DNA of 64,000 nucleotides from Deinococcus indicus (GTDB taxonomy: Bacteria; Deinococcota; Deinococci; Deinococcales; Deinococcaceae), in NCBI RefSeq assembly GCF_002198095.1, contig NZ_NHMK01000011.1:254405-318404 (forward strand). The letters run 5' to 3'. Below, piece after piece: positions 8,103 through 19,912 of this stretch. Both the position numbers and the translations under genes were made by a program. How positions within the stretch are numbered: position 1 is the first letter of the stretch; each line of letters starts with the position of its first letter. Below the pieces are notes generated by a model. The model made no database searches and was not told the DNA's origin. It saw nothing but the letters and a program-made list of their open reading frames with translations.

Positions 8103-8852
8103 ATGACCCACCCCGACCCTGCCCACCCTGACCGTGCCCATCCTGACCCGGCCCGGCTGGCCGTCCTGATCGTGGTCGCCACGCCCGGCGAGGCCGCGCA
8201 CCTGAGCGCCCTGCCCGGCGAGTTCCGGGAGCGGCTGCGCGTGCAGGTCACGGTCAGCGGCGTGGGGCCGGTCGCGGCGGCCCTCGCCACTCAGCGTGCC
8301 CTGCTGGCCGCCCCGTACGCCCTGGCGATCAGCGCCGGGATCGGCGGCGCTTACCCCGCCTCGGGCCTGCAACCGGGCGAACTGGCGGTGTCCAGCCGCA
8401 TCGTCCAGGCGGACCTGGGCGCCTGGGACGACGGGCAGTTCCTGAACTTCACGGCGCTGGGCCTGTCCGTCCTGCCCCCCGCACCCGAGGGAGCCGTGCC
8501 GCCCGCAGACCCGGCCGTGACCGCCGGGGACTTTCCCGCCTGGGACCGGGCCGCGCAGGTCGCGGCGCGCGCCGGGGCGCGGCTGGGGCCGCTGCTGACG
8601 CTGGGCAGCGTCACGGGCGACCACGCGGCGGCGCGGCACCTTCAGGCCCGGCACCCCGGCGCCCTCACCGAGGGCATGGAGGGGGCCGGGGTGGCGCACG
8701 CCGCGCTGCTGGCAGGTGTGCCCAGCCTGGAGGTGCGTGGCGTGAGCAACCCCGTCGGCCCCCGCGACCGCGCCGCGTGGCGCATCCCGCAGGCGCTCGC
8801 CGCGACCCGCCGGGGCGTGGAGGCCGCGCTGCTGACCCTGCTGGACGACTGA
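8103..8852 (+). CDS. mqnB: Futalosine hydrolase
   Basis: 249 residues. It belongs to the nucleoside phosphorylase/MTAN fold: ISAGIGGAYP near 80 and the late EGMEGAGVAHAALLAGVP, where Glu binds the ribose. SNPVGPRDRAAWRIP near the C-terminus is typical of MqnB, which hydrolyses futalosine to dehypoxanthine futalosine in the alternative menaquinone pathway. The N-terminus holds three tandem pentads (HPDPA, HPDRA, HPDPA) encoded by a threefold 15-bp repeat. TACCCT at 8090-8095, seven bases before the ATG, supports this start and a leaderless mRNA. Confidence 0.9.
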   Translation: MTHPDPAHPDRAHPDPARLAVLIVVATPGEAAHLSALPGEFRERLRVQVTVSGVGPVAAALATQRALLAAPYALAISAGIGGAYPASGLQPGELAVSSRIVQADLGAWDDGQFLNFTALGLSVLPPAPEGAVPPADPAVTAGDFPAWDRAAQVAARAGARLGPLLTLGSVTGDHAAARHLQARHPGALTEGMEGAGVAHAALLAGVPSLEVRGVSNPVGPRDRAAWRIPQALAATRRGVEAALLTLLDD

Positions 8853-8863
8853 ACGCACTACAA

Positions 8864-8895
8864 GCGCGCCGCCCCGCATGAAGGGGACGGCGCGC
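8864..8895. terminator. Bidirectional hairpin between convergent genes
   Basis: GCGCGCCG-CCCC, loop GCATGAA, GGGG-CGGCGCGC forms a very GC-rich hairpin just after mqnB and before the end of the convergent unknown gene. It has no clear U-tract, so termination is inferred from position and stem strength. Confidence 0.5.
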
Positions 8896-8909
8896 TGCGG
8901 CGGGTCAGG

Positions 8910-9335
8910 TTAGTTGGGGTTCAGGAGCGACTGCACCGGCGTCACCTGCGCCGGGAAGGTGACGGTCACGTTCACGGTCGTCCCGGCGGGCGTGGCGGGG
9001 TCCACGTTGATCCAGTGGCTCGCCAGGACCGGCGGGTTCGGCTGCGGGTCGATGGCGCGCACCAGCACCCGCCCCTGCGCCGGCACGAACGCACACCAGC
9101 TTTCCGGCGCGGCCGTGAAGGCCCGGACCGGCAGGACGCTCTGGAGCGTCAGGTCGTCCGGCGTCGCCCAGTACTCGATCAGCAGGCTCGCCTGCACGCG
9201 GTTCAGGTCGGCGCTGGCCACGTCCAGCTGAATCTCGACGGCGTCCGCACGGTTCGGCACGAGGTTCATCCAGCCGGGAACCACCAGGCGGCCACTCTGG
9301 GCACTCTTGAACTGCTGCGGAGCGGGATCAGTCAT
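8910..9335 (-). CDS. Conserved-looking hypothetical protein
   Basis: 141 residues from ATG at 9335. I do not recognise a family. There is no signal peptide and no membrane segment. The alternation of short hydrophobic and polar strands (VEIQLDVASADLNRVQASLLIEYWA, GRVLVRAIDPQPN, TTVNVTVTFPAQ) suggests a beta-sandwich domain. A single Cys is present. It converges with mqnB across the hairpin at 8864-8895. Codon use resembles the neighbours, which supports it being real. Confidence 0.65.
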   Translation of the reverse strand: MTDPAPQQFKSAQSGRLVVPGWMNLVPNRADAVEIQLDVASADLNRVQASLLIEYWATPDDLTLQSVLPVRAFTAAPESWCAFVPAQGRVLVRAIDPQPNPPVLASHWINVDPATPAGTTVNVTVTFPAQVTPVQSLLNPN

Positions 9336-9399
9336 GCCTGACAGAGTAGCGCGCGGCTCCCGTTCCTGCCGCCCACCCGACGGGCGGCGTGCCGGACCC

Positions 9400-9537
9400 T
9401 CAGCCGCGCTGCGCCGTGCGGATCACGGCCCGCACCGCCAGGAACCCCACCACGAAGAACAGCAGCGGAGTGAGGTTCACGCTGATCTCGGCATCTTTCT
9501 CGGGCTCCAGCGGGTTCTGACGACGGTACTTGATCAT
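9400..9537 (-). CDS. Small single-span membrane protein, 45 residues
   Basis: ATG at 9537 gives a 45-residue product: a charged N-terminus (MIKYRRQNPLEPEKDAE), one hydrophobic helix at about 19-37 (SVNLTPLLFFVVGFLAVRAV) and a short basic tail. Third-codon positions are GC-rich as in real genes here, and the ORF fills the gap between the hypothetical gene and tdh without overlap. No family is recognised. It is divergent from tdh; the starts are 143 bases apart. Confidence 0.55.
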   Translation of the reverse strand: MIKYRRQNPLEPEKDAEISVNLTPLLFFVVGFLAVRAVIRTAQRG

Positions 9538-9680
9538 GCCCCCAGCCTACGGCACCCCGCCGGGCCGGGCCTTAAGTCACACTTGCGACTCCCGCACCCC
9601 GCCCGGCTGTCCGGCCCAGGCGACCCCCCTGTGAGCCTGCCCGTTGCGCCCGCCCCGCGCCGGGGGGTAGAACTGCGCCC

Positions 9681-10736
<1,056 letters not shown>

Positions 10737-10760
10737 CGGGCGCGGGAGGCGGGGCGCGGT

Positions 10761-11099
10761 TCAGGCGCCCCCCATCAATTCGGCTGGAAAGGGCGGCACG
10801 CACCAGCGTCCGCTGACGCCGGGTGGCACCTGAAGCAACCTCAACCACACGGCCTCCCCGGCAGCCAGCGGTCCGATCAGGAACGCCTCGGCATCGATGC
10901 CGACCTCGCCGTCATCATTCACCTGTGGATCGAACCCGATCTCGAATTCGGGTCCGGTCGGGTCGGACCAGAACAGCCGCGCCGATTCCATGACCGGTTC
11001 CAGGGTGAGCCGCAGTCCACGCAGCCGCAGGACGACCCCGTGAGCGAGGTCGCAGTGCCAGATGTCCTGATCTTGCCTCCAGGCGGGAGTCGTGGTCAT
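10761..11099 (-). CDS. Hypothetical protein
   Basis: 112 residues from ATG at 11099. I do not recognise the family. It is a soluble, acidic, Trp-rich protein (WRQDQDIWHCDLAHGVVLRLRGL, RLFWSDPTGPEFEIGFDPQ) without signal peptide. A longer frame up to 11318 would run across the trpS leader and is rejected. It is divergent from the trpS leader, and a GTGTAGGAG stretch before the start could hold its -10 region. It converges with tdh with a 24-base gap. Confidence 0.55.
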   Translation of the reverse strand: MTTTPAWRQDQDIWHCDLAHGVVLRLRGLRLTLEPVMESARLFWSDPTGPEFEIGFDPQVNDDGEVGIDAEAFLIGPLAAGEAVWLRLLQVPPGVSGRWCVPPFPAELMGGA

Positions 11100-11185
11100 T
11101 GTACCCAGTGTAGGAGCCGCGCGCCGTTTCCCCCTCGCCATCTGGCGGATGCCCCGCCGCGCTTCCCTGCGGCATGCTGCGTCGC

Positions 11186-12381
<1,196 letters not shown>

Positions 12382-12554
12382 CAAGGGGGGAGTGGGTGGG
12401 GGCCACTCCCCACCGCGCCCGCAACCCACAGCCCCTCTGCCCACTTTTCCTGAGTGTGGTCGTGTTAACCTGCTTGCTGGAGGCCCGGCACCCGGTCCTG
12501 GCGGCGTGACGGCCGCCGTGGGAGTCTGGTGGGTGCCGAGGCGATAAACGACTC
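12382..12554. other. trpS-dnaJ intergenic region
   Basis: A GC-rich hairpin GGGGAGTGG...CCACTCCCC without U-tract follows trpS at about 12388-12414. GTTAAC near 12464 is the AT-richest stretch and could belong to the dnaJ promoter, but no convincing -35 accompanies it. Confidence 0.35.
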
Positions 12555-13679
12555 ATGGACTACTACGAACTGCTGGGCGTGGCCCGTACGGCGAGTGCCG
12601 ATGAAATCAAATCCGCTTACCGCAAACTGGCGTTGAAGTACCACCCGGACCGCAACAAGGAAGAGGGCGCGGCCGAGAAGTTCACGCAGATCAACGAGGC
12701 CTACGCGGTCCTCAGTGACGCCGAGAAACGCGCGCACTTCGACCGGTACGGCAGCGCGCCGGGCGCCGGGATGCCGGGCGGCGACCCGTTCGGCGGGATG
12801 GGCGGCGCGGGCTTCGACCCGATGGACATCTTCGAGCAGCTGTTCGGCGGCGCGGTGGGCGGCCGGGGTGGCCGCCGGGGTCCGGCGCGCGGCGACGACC
12901 TGGAAACCGAGGCGCACGTCACGCTGGCGCAGGCCCGCGCGGGCGAGGAGATTCAGGTCAGCGTGGACCGCCTGACCGCCTGCGATCACTGCCACGGCAC
13001 GAAAACCGAGCCGGGCGGGAAACCCCCGAAAACCTGCCCCACCTGCGGCGGCGCGGGCGCGGTGCGGGCGCAGGCGCGCACGATCTTCGGCGTGGTCGAG
13101 ACGCAGCAGGCCTGCCCCACCTGCCGGGGCGAGGGTCAGACCGTTCAGGACCCCTGCACGGTCTGTAAGGGCCGGGGCCGCACTCTGAAGACCGAGCAGG
13201 TCAGCGTGAAACTCCCCAGAGGGATCGACGAGGGTTACCGCATCCGCGTGAGCGGCATGGGCAACGAGGGTCCGGGCGGGAACGGCGACCTGTACGTGCA
13301 CATCGAGATGGAGAAACACCCGGAGTTGCGCCGCGAGCAGGAGCACCTGATCCACACGGCGAAGATCGGCTTCGCGAAGGCCGCGCTGGGCGGGCAGGTC
13401 ACGGTCCCCACCCTGGACGGCCCGCAGGTGGTCGAGGTGAAGGCCGGCACGCAGCACGGCGAACTGCACCGCCTGCGCGGCCAGGGCATGCCGCGCCTCC
13501 AGGGGTCCGGCACGGGCGACCTGATCGTCGAGTACGACGTCATCGTGCCCAAACCCGGCCAGCTGACCCCCGAGGCGCGCGAGGCCCTGCACGCCTACGC
13601 CCGCGCCGTCGGCGACGAGGTGAACGAGAAGCACGAGAGCCTGCTCGGCAAGGTCGGGAAGATCTTCCGGGGCGAGTAA
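12555..13679 (+). CDS. dnaJ: Chaperone DnaJ
   Basis: 374 residues, the Hsp40 co-chaperone that stimulates DnaK ATPase and delivers unfolded clients. J domain 1-66 has the catalytic HPD at 30-32; a Gly/Phe-rich linker follows (about 68-105, [17 protein letters not shown]). Then come four zinc-finger repeats CDHCHG, CPTCGG, CPTCRG and CTVCKG, and the C-terminal substrate-binding domain. All features of a full type I DnaJ are present. No dnaK or grpE is next to it, so this may be one of two DnaJ genes in the genome. The stop is followed ten bases later by the 23-bp palindrome at 13690. Confidence 0.95.
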   Translation: MDYYELLGVARTASADEIKSAYRKLALKYHPDRNKEEGAAEKFTQINEAYAVLSDAEKRAHFDRYGSAPGAGMPGGDPFGGMGGAGFDPMDIFEQLFGGAVGGRGGRRGPARGDDLETEAHVTLAQARAGEEIQVSVDRLTACDHCHGTKTEPGGKPPKTCPTCGGAGAVRAQARTIFGVVETQQACPTCRGEGQTVQDPCTVCKGRGRTLKTEQVSVKLPRGIDEGYRIRVSGMGNEGPGGNGDLYVHIEMEKHPELRREQEHLIHTAKIGFAKAALGGQVTVPTLDGPQVVEVKAGTQHGELHRLRGQGMPRLQGSGTGDLIVEYDVIVPKPGQLTPEAREALHAYARAVGDEVNEKHESLLGKVGKIFRGE

Positions 13680-13689
13680 GGGAGTAGAT

Positions 13690-13744
13690 GGTTGAAAGTT
13701 GATGGTTGATGGAGTCAGACCCCATCAACCATCAACTTTCAACC
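13690..13744. repeat. Palindromic repeat P1 (perfect 23-bp arms)
   Basis: Arms 13690-13712 and 13722-13744 are perfect inverted copies, built from GTTGATGG units, with a nine-base spacer. The right arm reads into the convergent oxidoreductase gene and supplies its last codons and TGA stop (13732). The element also sits where a dnaJ terminator is expected. Related palindromes lie at 53184-53235 and 60637-60674. Confidence 0.88.
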
Positions 13745-15192
13745 TGCAACCTGAACTCGTCTTTCAGGGCGGTCAGGGCCGCGTGGTGCCCGGCCATGCC
13801 GTGAATGCCGCCGCCAGGGGGCGTGGCGCTGGAGCACAGGTACACCCCCCTCACGGGCGTGCGGTACGGGGTGGGCGTGGGCACCGGGCGGGCCAGCAGG
13901 CCGGGCAGGTCGCCGCGCCCGCCGTTCACGTCGCCGCCATGAAAGACCGGGCTGAACGCCTGGAGTTGCGTGGCGGTCGTGCAGGTGCGGGCCAGGATCA
14001 GCTCCTGCCAGCCGGGCGCGAAGCGGTCGATCTGCCCTTCGATCTGTGCCTGGGCGTCCTGGTCGCTGCCGTTCGGGACGTGCGCGTAGGCCCAGAAGGT
14101 GTGCCCCCCGGCGGGGGCGCGGCCCGGGTCGAACAGGGTGTGCTGCGCGCCCAGCACGTACGGGCGGGCGGGCACCTGCCGCCCCGCCTCGCGTTCCGAG
14201 GTGGCGATCTCCGGCGCGAGGCCGCCCAGGTGGACGGTCGCGGCGCGGGCCACGCGCGGGTCCTGCCAGGGCATGGGGGCAGACAGGGCGTAATCGAACT
14301 TCTGGATGCCGGGGCCGTAGCGGTAGCCTTCCAGCGCGGCGCGGTAGCGGGCGGGGGCGCGGTCGCCCAGGATGCCCAGAAGCGCGGCGGGGCTGCTGTC
14401 CACCAGGGTCACGCGGGCGGGCGGCAGGTCGCGGGCGTCCGTGACGGTCACGCCGGTCACGACCGTGCCGCCCAGGTACTCCAGGTAGGCGCGCAGCGCG
14501 TCGGCCAGCGCCTGCGCGCCCCCACGCGGGAACGGCCAGCCGACCGCGTGGCCCAGCAGCGCCAGCACCAGCGTCATGGCGGACGTGCCGGGCGTGCCCA
14601 GCGGCAGGCAGCTGTGCGCGGCCAGTCCGGCCCACAGGGCGCGGGCCTCGGGCGTGCGGAACAGGGTCTGGCCCAGCAGCGCGGCGGGCGGCAGGCCCCG
14701 CACGCCGAAGCGCGCCAGGGTCACGGGGTGCGAGGGCACGCGCGGCAGCGGGCGCAGGATGTCGTCCAGCAGGCCCTCCCAGTCGTCCAGCAGCGGGGCC
14801 ATCAGGCGCACCCAGGCGGGACCGTCGCGGCCCAGCGCGTCGGCGGTGGCGTGCAGGTCGCGTTCCAGCGTCACGCTGCGCCCGCCGGGCAGCGGGTGCG
14901 CCACGGGCGCGTCCGGGTGAATCCAGTCCAGCCCGAAGGCGTGCAGCGGCCACTGCCGGAACGCGGGGCTCGCGGCGGCCAGCGGGTGAATCGCGGACCC
15001 GAAGTCATGCACGAAGCCGGGCAGGGTCAGGGTCGCGCTGCTCAGGCCGCCCCCGACCCGGCCGTGCGCCTCGATCACCTGCACGCGCAGCCCCGCGCGG
15101 GCCAGCGTCACGGCGGCCGACAGGCCGTTCGGTCCGGCCCCGACCACGACGGCGTCCAGCGGGGGGGGCGGTCCTGCGGGGGGGGCGGTCAT
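13732..15192 (-). CDS. NAD(P)/FAD-dependent oxidoreductase, phytoene desaturase-like
   Basis: 486 residues. The N-terminal dinucleotide-binding fold is clear: [20 protein letters not shown] (16-35), an acidic ribose-binding residue in [15 protein letters not shown], and a C-terminal FAD motif ([32 protein letters not shown]). This is the CrtI/phytoene-dehydrogenase-like or all-trans-retinol saturase family. Deinococcus makes carotenoids, but no other carotenoid gene is adjacent, so substrate and direction are unknown. The last residues (VES) and the stop codon come from the palindrome P1, so the original C-terminus may have been changed by its insertion. Start ATG 15192. Confidence 0.85.
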   Translation of the reverse strand: MTAPPAGPPPPLDAVVVGAGPNGLSAAVTLARAGLRVQVIEAHGRVGGGLSSATLTLPGFVHDFGSAIHPLAAASPAFRQWPLHAFGLDWIHPDAPVAHPLPGGRSVTLERDLHATADALGRDGPAWVRLMAPLLDDWEGLLDDILRPLPRVPSHPVTLARFGVRGLPPAALLGQTLFRTPEARALWAGLAAHSCLPLGTPGTSAMTLVLALLGHAVGWPFPRGGAQALADALRAYLEYLGGTVVTGVTVTDARDLPPARVTLVDSSPAALLGILGDRAPARYRAALEGYRYGPGIQKFDYALSAPMPWQDPRVARAATVHLGGLAPEIATSEREAGRQVPARPYVLGAQHTLFDPGRAPAGGHTFWAYAHVPNGSDQDAQAQIEGQIDRFAPGWQELILARTCTTATQLQAFSPVFHGGDVNGGRGDLPGLLARPVPTPTPYRTPVRGVYLCSSATPPGGGIHGMAGHHAALTALKDEFRLQVES

Positions 15193-15287
15193 GCGGGCAG
15201 CCTACCGCCCGGCGCGGGCCGTCCCTGTTGAACAGACGTTCATGAGCGGGGCGGCCCGTGTCCCCGGCGCGGGCACGCCTGCGCTCC

Positions 15288-15317
15288 ATGACACCCGTGG
15301 GGGCGGACAGGTATGCT
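15288..15317 (+). promoter_or_regulatory. Candidate prs promoter
   Basis: ATGACA (15288-15293), an 18-base spacer, then TATGCT (15312-15317): a plausible vegetative promoter about 100 bases before the TTG start of prs, in an otherwise gene-free 230-bp gap. Confidence 0.5.
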
Positions 15318-15426
15318 GCTTGGCGGCCGGTTCCGCGCCGCAGGCCCCCCCCCTTCCTGCCGGCGTTCACGGGAACCGCGTTGCGTGCCGCCCCACCGCC
15401 CCCCTTTCCTTCCGGAGGATCACCCC

Positions 15427-16422
<996 letters not shown>

Positions 16423-16434
16423 TCACAGCGGCGG

Positions 16435-16476
16435 GGAAGGCGGGAAGGCGATCACGCGGTCACCTTCCCGCCTTCC
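16435..16476. terminator. Hairpin terminator between prs and the convergent membrane gene
   Basis: GGAAGGCGGGAAGG (16435-16448) and its exact inverse CCTTCCCGCCTTCC (16463-16476) form a 14-bp stem with a 14-base loop, followed on the plus strand by TTGCTGTTT. Probably terminates prs. Confidence 0.7.
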
Positions 16477-16483
16477 TTGCTGT

Positions 16484-17974
16484 TTACGGGCTGGCCGGGG
16501 CGAGCCAGCGGGCGCGGGGCAGCAGCAGGAGCAGCAGCGTGGCGGCCAGGACGGTGAGGATCAGGCCCGCGTGACCGCCAGTCAGGAACGCCAGGGGCAG
16601 CGCGGCGCAGGCGAGCAGGGGCAGGAGGGGCGTGCGGGCCTGTCTGGGACCGCCGAGGATCACCCAGGCGAGCGCCGCGCCGAGCAGGCTGCCGAGAATC
16701 TCGGCGATCAGGAGGGGGAGGTACGCGGTCAGCACGCCGCCGAGGGTGAAGCCCAGCGCGAGGCCCAGCAGCGCGCCGCCGAGCGTGAGGGGCGAGAGGG
16801 GCGTGCGGCGCGTGACGGCCCACAGCGGGATCAGCAGCGCGGCAAGGACCACCGCGAGGCCCTGCGTGAGGTGCACCTTGGTGAGGGTCTCGCGGACGCT
16901 GCCCTGCGTGAAGACCACGGCGACGTCCTGCGCGGTCACGGCGTTCTTCAGCTGCCAGCGCAACGTGGCGGGGCCGCCCAGCCCGGAACTGCCCAGGGCG
17001 GGGCGGGTCTGGCTGGTGGGGAACAGCGAGTACCGCTGGAACTTGGCGGGGCGGTCGGCGGTGACGGTCACGTCCAGATCCCGGATGGCCTCGCGGCGGC
17101 TGAGCTGGTAACTCCAGGCGCGTGAGCCCTGGTGCGCGTACGCGACCTGCACGTCCACGCGGCCCCCGGCGGGCACCTGCCCTTCCCAGACACTACCGCC
17201 GAGGAGGTCGCTGGCGCTGAGGGCCTGCCCGTTCACGGTCAGGGTGAAGCCGCTGAGGGTGCCGCTCCCGCCGGGCAGCGGGAACGCGAAGCGCAGCGTG
17301 GCGGGCGTGCTCAGCGGGTTGCGGAAGCGGTAGCTGGCCTGGAAGGCGGCGTTGTAGTACGTGCCGCGCCCCCCGGCGGGGTCCACGAAGCGCAGGTCGG
17401 CGCGGACGACGCTGCGGTCGAAGTCCAGCGGCCGTTCGGACTGCATGAGAACGGTGCGCGTGTAGCGCAGGCCTGCCGGGGTGCGGGTGAAGTTCTCGCG
17501 GAGATCCTGTACGGTGTCGCCGGGGCTTCCCAGGTACGGCAGCAGACCGTCCAGGCTGTTGTTGACGCTGACGCGGGTGGCGACGTCGCTGGGCAGGAGG
17601 AGGCTGCGGGTGTACGTGCGGTTCTCGACGAGGCTGGCGCGGGGGGCGGTCTGCACGGTCTGGCCGCCGTCGGGGTCGGCGGCGTTGGCGTAGCGGGCGC
17701 TCTGCTGCGCGGCGATGCGGGCGTCCACGGCGCGGCGCGACACGTTCAGCACGAGCAGCGCCGCACCCAGCAGCAGCGCGGCCAGCGCCCACCCGCCGAG
17801 CTGCGGCGCGTGGGTGCCCAGCCCGTGCAGCGTGCGGCGGGCGCGTTCCCGGTCGATCAGGGCGAGGCCCGCGAGGGCCAGCGCCAGCGCGGCCAGCACC
17901 AGCGCAGCGGGCAGGGCGAGGTCAAGCAGGGCGCGCAGCGCGCCGAGCAGGGCGGTCAGGGCGGTCTGAACCAT
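16484..17974 (-). CDS. Multi-pass membrane protein with extracytoplasmic domain (CreD-like layout)
   Basis: 496 residues from ATG at 17974, preceded by CGGAGG; a further in-frame ORF up to 19015 is antisense to two genes and rejected. Two N-terminal hydrophobic segments (about 14-42 and 57-78) are followed by a soluble region of about 250 residues rich in beta-strands, then at least five membrane segments from about 345. The order (one or two N-terminal helices, a large exported domain, a membrane bundle at the C-terminus) recalls CreD-type inner-membrane proteins, but I see no decisive motif. A gene pair with a regulator is absent. Function unknown. Confidence 0.75.
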   Translation of the reverse strand: MVQTALTALLGALRALLDLALPAALVLAALALALAGLALIDRERARRTLHGLGTHAPQLGGWALAALLLGAALLVLNVSRRAVDARIAAQQSARYANAADPDGGQTVQTAPRASLVENRTYTRSLLLPSDVATRVSVNNSLDGLLPYLGSPGDTVQDLRENFTRTPAGLRYTRTVLMQSERPLDFDRSVVRADLRFVDPAGGRGTYYNAAFQASYRFRNPLSTPATLRFAFPLPGGSGTLSGFTLTVNGQALSASDLLGGSVWEGQVPAGGRVDVQVAYAHQGSRAWSYQLSRREAIRDLDVTVTADRPAKFQRYSLFPTSQTRPALGSSGLGGPATLRWQLKNAVTAQDVAVVFTQGSVRETLTKVHLTQGLAVVLAALLIPLWAVTRRTPLSPLTLGGALLGLALGFTLGGVLTAYLPLLIAEILGSLLGAALAWVILGGPRQARTPLLPLLACAALPLAFLTGGHAGLILTVLAATLLLLLLPRARWLAPASP

Positions 17975-18094
17975 GGGGCCTCCGGGGGATGGGGGAGAGG
18001 TTGTGGTGGATGTTGCTCCCTGGAGTACATCACTCACGCTCTTCGTGAAGCGTCCCTCTTTGGTTGCAGCGGGCCGGGCGCGGCACGATGGAGC

Positions 18095-18985
18095 ATGACG
18101 CTCCTCGACCTGCCTGTCCGGCCGCTGGCCCCCCTGCTGGAGATGCACCTGGGTGCCGGTATCCGCTCGGCGCAGCGGCTTCACGGTGGGGACATCAGCG
18201 ACACGTTCCGGCTGGACACCACGCGCGGCCCCTTCGTGCTGAAGACCTCGCCGCAGAAGGCAGGTGGCCGCCTGCCGGACGGGTTCTACGCCGCCGAGGC
18301 GCACGGCCTGAGCCTGCTGCGTTCCGCGCCGCTGGTCACCCCGGAAATCATCGCGCATGGCAGCGGTCCCGCCGGGCAACCGTACCTGCTGCTGTCCTGG
18401 CTGCCGCCCGGCGACGACACGCTCGCCACGCAGGACGCCCTGGGGCGGGGGCTGGCGGCGCTGCACGCCCGTCCCGTGCCGGGGTTCGGGGGCCTGCCGG
18501 ACAATTATTTCGCGTCCCTGCCGCAGCGCAACCCGCCTGCTGGCAGCGCGGCCGAGTTCTTCTGGACCGCGCGGCTGGAGCCGCTGCTGACCCGTGAGCG
18601 GCTGCACCTGACGCCCCGCGACCGCGCGGGCTTCGACACGCTGCGGGGGCGCCTGCCGGACCTGATCCCACCCGAACCGCCCGCGCTGGTGCACGGGGAC
18701 CTGTGGCACGGGAACGTGCGTTACACGCCGCGCGGCCCGGCCCTGATCGACCCGGCGGTGGGGTACAGCCACCGCGAGGTGGACGTGGCGGCCCTGCGGC
18801 TGTTCGGCGGCGTGCCCCGGCGGGTGTTCCAGGCGTACCACGAGGCGTTCCCGCTGGCGGACGGCTGGGAGGCCCGCGTGGCGCTGTGGAACCTGTACCC
18901 GCTGCTGGCGCACCTGCTGCTGTTCGGCGAGGGATACCTGGGCCGCACGCGGGAGGCGCTGCACGCAGCCCTCAGTCCCCGTTAA
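18095..18985 (+). CDS. Fructosamine kinase family protein
   Basis: 296 residues from ATG at 18095. The family phosphorylates ketoamines (Amadori products) so that glycated proteins or small molecules can be deglycated. It is a protein-kinase-like fold: [10 protein letters not shown] near 30-40, the ATP Lys in PFVLKTSP, and the catalytic [11 protein letters not shown] (Asp as base) followed by [17 protein letters not shown], the Mg-binding DPA that replaces kinase DFG. C-terminal [13 protein letters not shown] is also typical of the family. It is divergent from the membrane gene, with 120 bases between starts that must hold both promoters. Confidence 0.9.
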   Translation: MTLLDLPVRPLAPLLEMHLGAGIRSAQRLHGGDISDTFRLDTTRGPFVLKTSPQKAGGRLPDGFYAAEAHGLSLLRSAPLVTPEIIAHGSGPAGQPYLLLSWLPPGDDTLATQDALGRGLAALHARPVPGFGGLPDNYFASLPQRNPPAGSAAEFFWTARLEPLLTRERLHLTPRDRAGFDTLRGRLPDLIPPEPPALVHGDLWHGNVRYTPRGPALIDPAVGYSHREVDVAALRLFGGVPRRVFQAYHEAFPLADGWEARVALWNLYPLLAHLLLFGEGYLGRTREALHAALSPR

Positions 18986-18996
18986 GTAGGTTTTAC

Positions 18997-19010
18997 AAAT
19001 CGATTGATTT
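18997..19010. promoter_or_regulatory. AT-rich palindrome before the VOC gene
   Basis: AAATC-GATT-GATTT stands out in a GC-rich context, 29 bases before the VOC start. It could be a regulator operator or part of the promoter region (TTTTACA just upstream). No regulator gene is adjacent. Confidence 0.35.
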
Positions 19011-19038
19011 ATCAAAGCACAAGAGGCACACTACAGGC

Positions 19039-19896
19039 ATGACCACCACTCCCGTCCTGCCTGCCAGCACCCACGTCGGCGCCGTGCACCTGAACGTCCG
19101 CGACCTGAACGGCACCGCCGCGTTCTACGCCACCCTGCTGGGCCTCAGCGCCACCACCCGGACCGACAGCGTCACCCTGGCCGCCCACGGCACGCCGCTC
19201 CTGCACCTGCACGCCGCGCCCGAACTGCCCGCCCCCGCCCCCTCCCGCCCCGGCCTGTACCACACCGCCTTCCTGCTCCCCACCCGCGCCGACCTGGGCC
19301 GCTGGCTGGCACACGCCGCGCAGCTGGGCCTGCGCATCGGCAGCGGCGACCACCTCGTCAGCGAGGCCTTCTACCTGAGCGACCCCGAAGGAAACGGCAT
19401 CGAGGTCTACGCCGACCGCCCGCGCGACACCTGGACGTGGCGGGACGGACAGGTGCAGATGGATACGAAAGCCGTGGACGCCGCCGCCGTCCTAATGGCC
19501 GCCGGAATCGACCCCGCCACGCTGGACGGCGCGGTGGCCTTCACCGCGCCGCAGGGCACGACCGTCGGGCACGTGCACCTGAAGGTCGGTAGCGCCGCGC
19601 AGGCCGCCCGCTGGTACGCCGACACCCTCGGCCTGGATGTCGTCGCGGACCTGGGCAGCGCCGCGTTCCTCTCGTGGGGCGGGTACCACCACCACGTCGG
19701 CCTGAACGAATGGCACAGCGCCGGACAGCCCGCGCCGAGCACCCCCGCCGCCGGACTGGGCGGCGTGACCTTCCACACCCCCGACCTGGGCACCCTGCGC
19801 ACGCACCTCGCGGGCCGCGCGGACGTGCAGGACGCGGGCGACCACCTGACCCTGAGCGACCCGTGGGGCAACCGCGTGACCGTCGCCCAGCGCTGA
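19039..19896 (+). CDS. VOC (glyoxalase/extradiol dioxygenase-like) protein, CatE type
   Basis: 285 residues from ATG at 19039. It holds two vicinal-oxygen-chelate modules: the first at about 10-125 ([23 protein letters not shown] ... [17 protein letters not shown]), the second at about 170-280 ([24 protein letters not shown] ... DPWGNRVTV). In each module His and Glu residues at the usual metal positions are visible (VHL, IEV). The architecture resembles CatE-type proteins of the catechol 2,3-dioxygenase superfamily, but a dioxygenase role is not proven. It follows the fructosamine-kinase gene on the same strand, with its own AT-rich promoter region. Confidence 0.85.
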   Translation: MTTTPVLPASTHVGAVHLNVRDLNGTAAFYATLLGLSATTRTDSVTLAAHGTPLLHLHAAPELPAPAPSRPGLYHTAFLLPTRADLGRWLAHAAQLGLRIGSGDHLVSEAFYLSDPEGNGIEVYADRPRDTWTWRDGQVQMDTKAVDAAAVLMAAGIDPATLDGAVAFTAPQGTTVGHVHLKVGSAAQAARWYADTLGLDVVADLGSAAFLSWGGYHHHVGLNEWHSAGQPAPSTPAAGLGGVTFHTPDLGTLRTHLAGRADVQDAGDHLTLSDPWGNRVTVAQR

Positions 19897-19912
19897 TTCT
19901 GTACGCTGGGGC

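Noticed and set aside
12388..12414. Hairpin after trpS as an intrinsic terminator
   Set aside because: GC-rich stem without a U-tract in a generally GC-rich gap; mentioned only as a possibility.
13699..15231. A 510-codon plus-strand frame antisense to the FAD oxidoreductase
   Set aside because: The opposite strand has complete FAD-binding motifs; this frame starts inside the palindrome and has none.
17975..19015. In-frame extension of the membrane protein to 843 residues
   Set aside because: The extra part is antisense to the fructosamine-kinase gene; ATG at 17974 has a CGGAGG site and begins a clear membrane protein.
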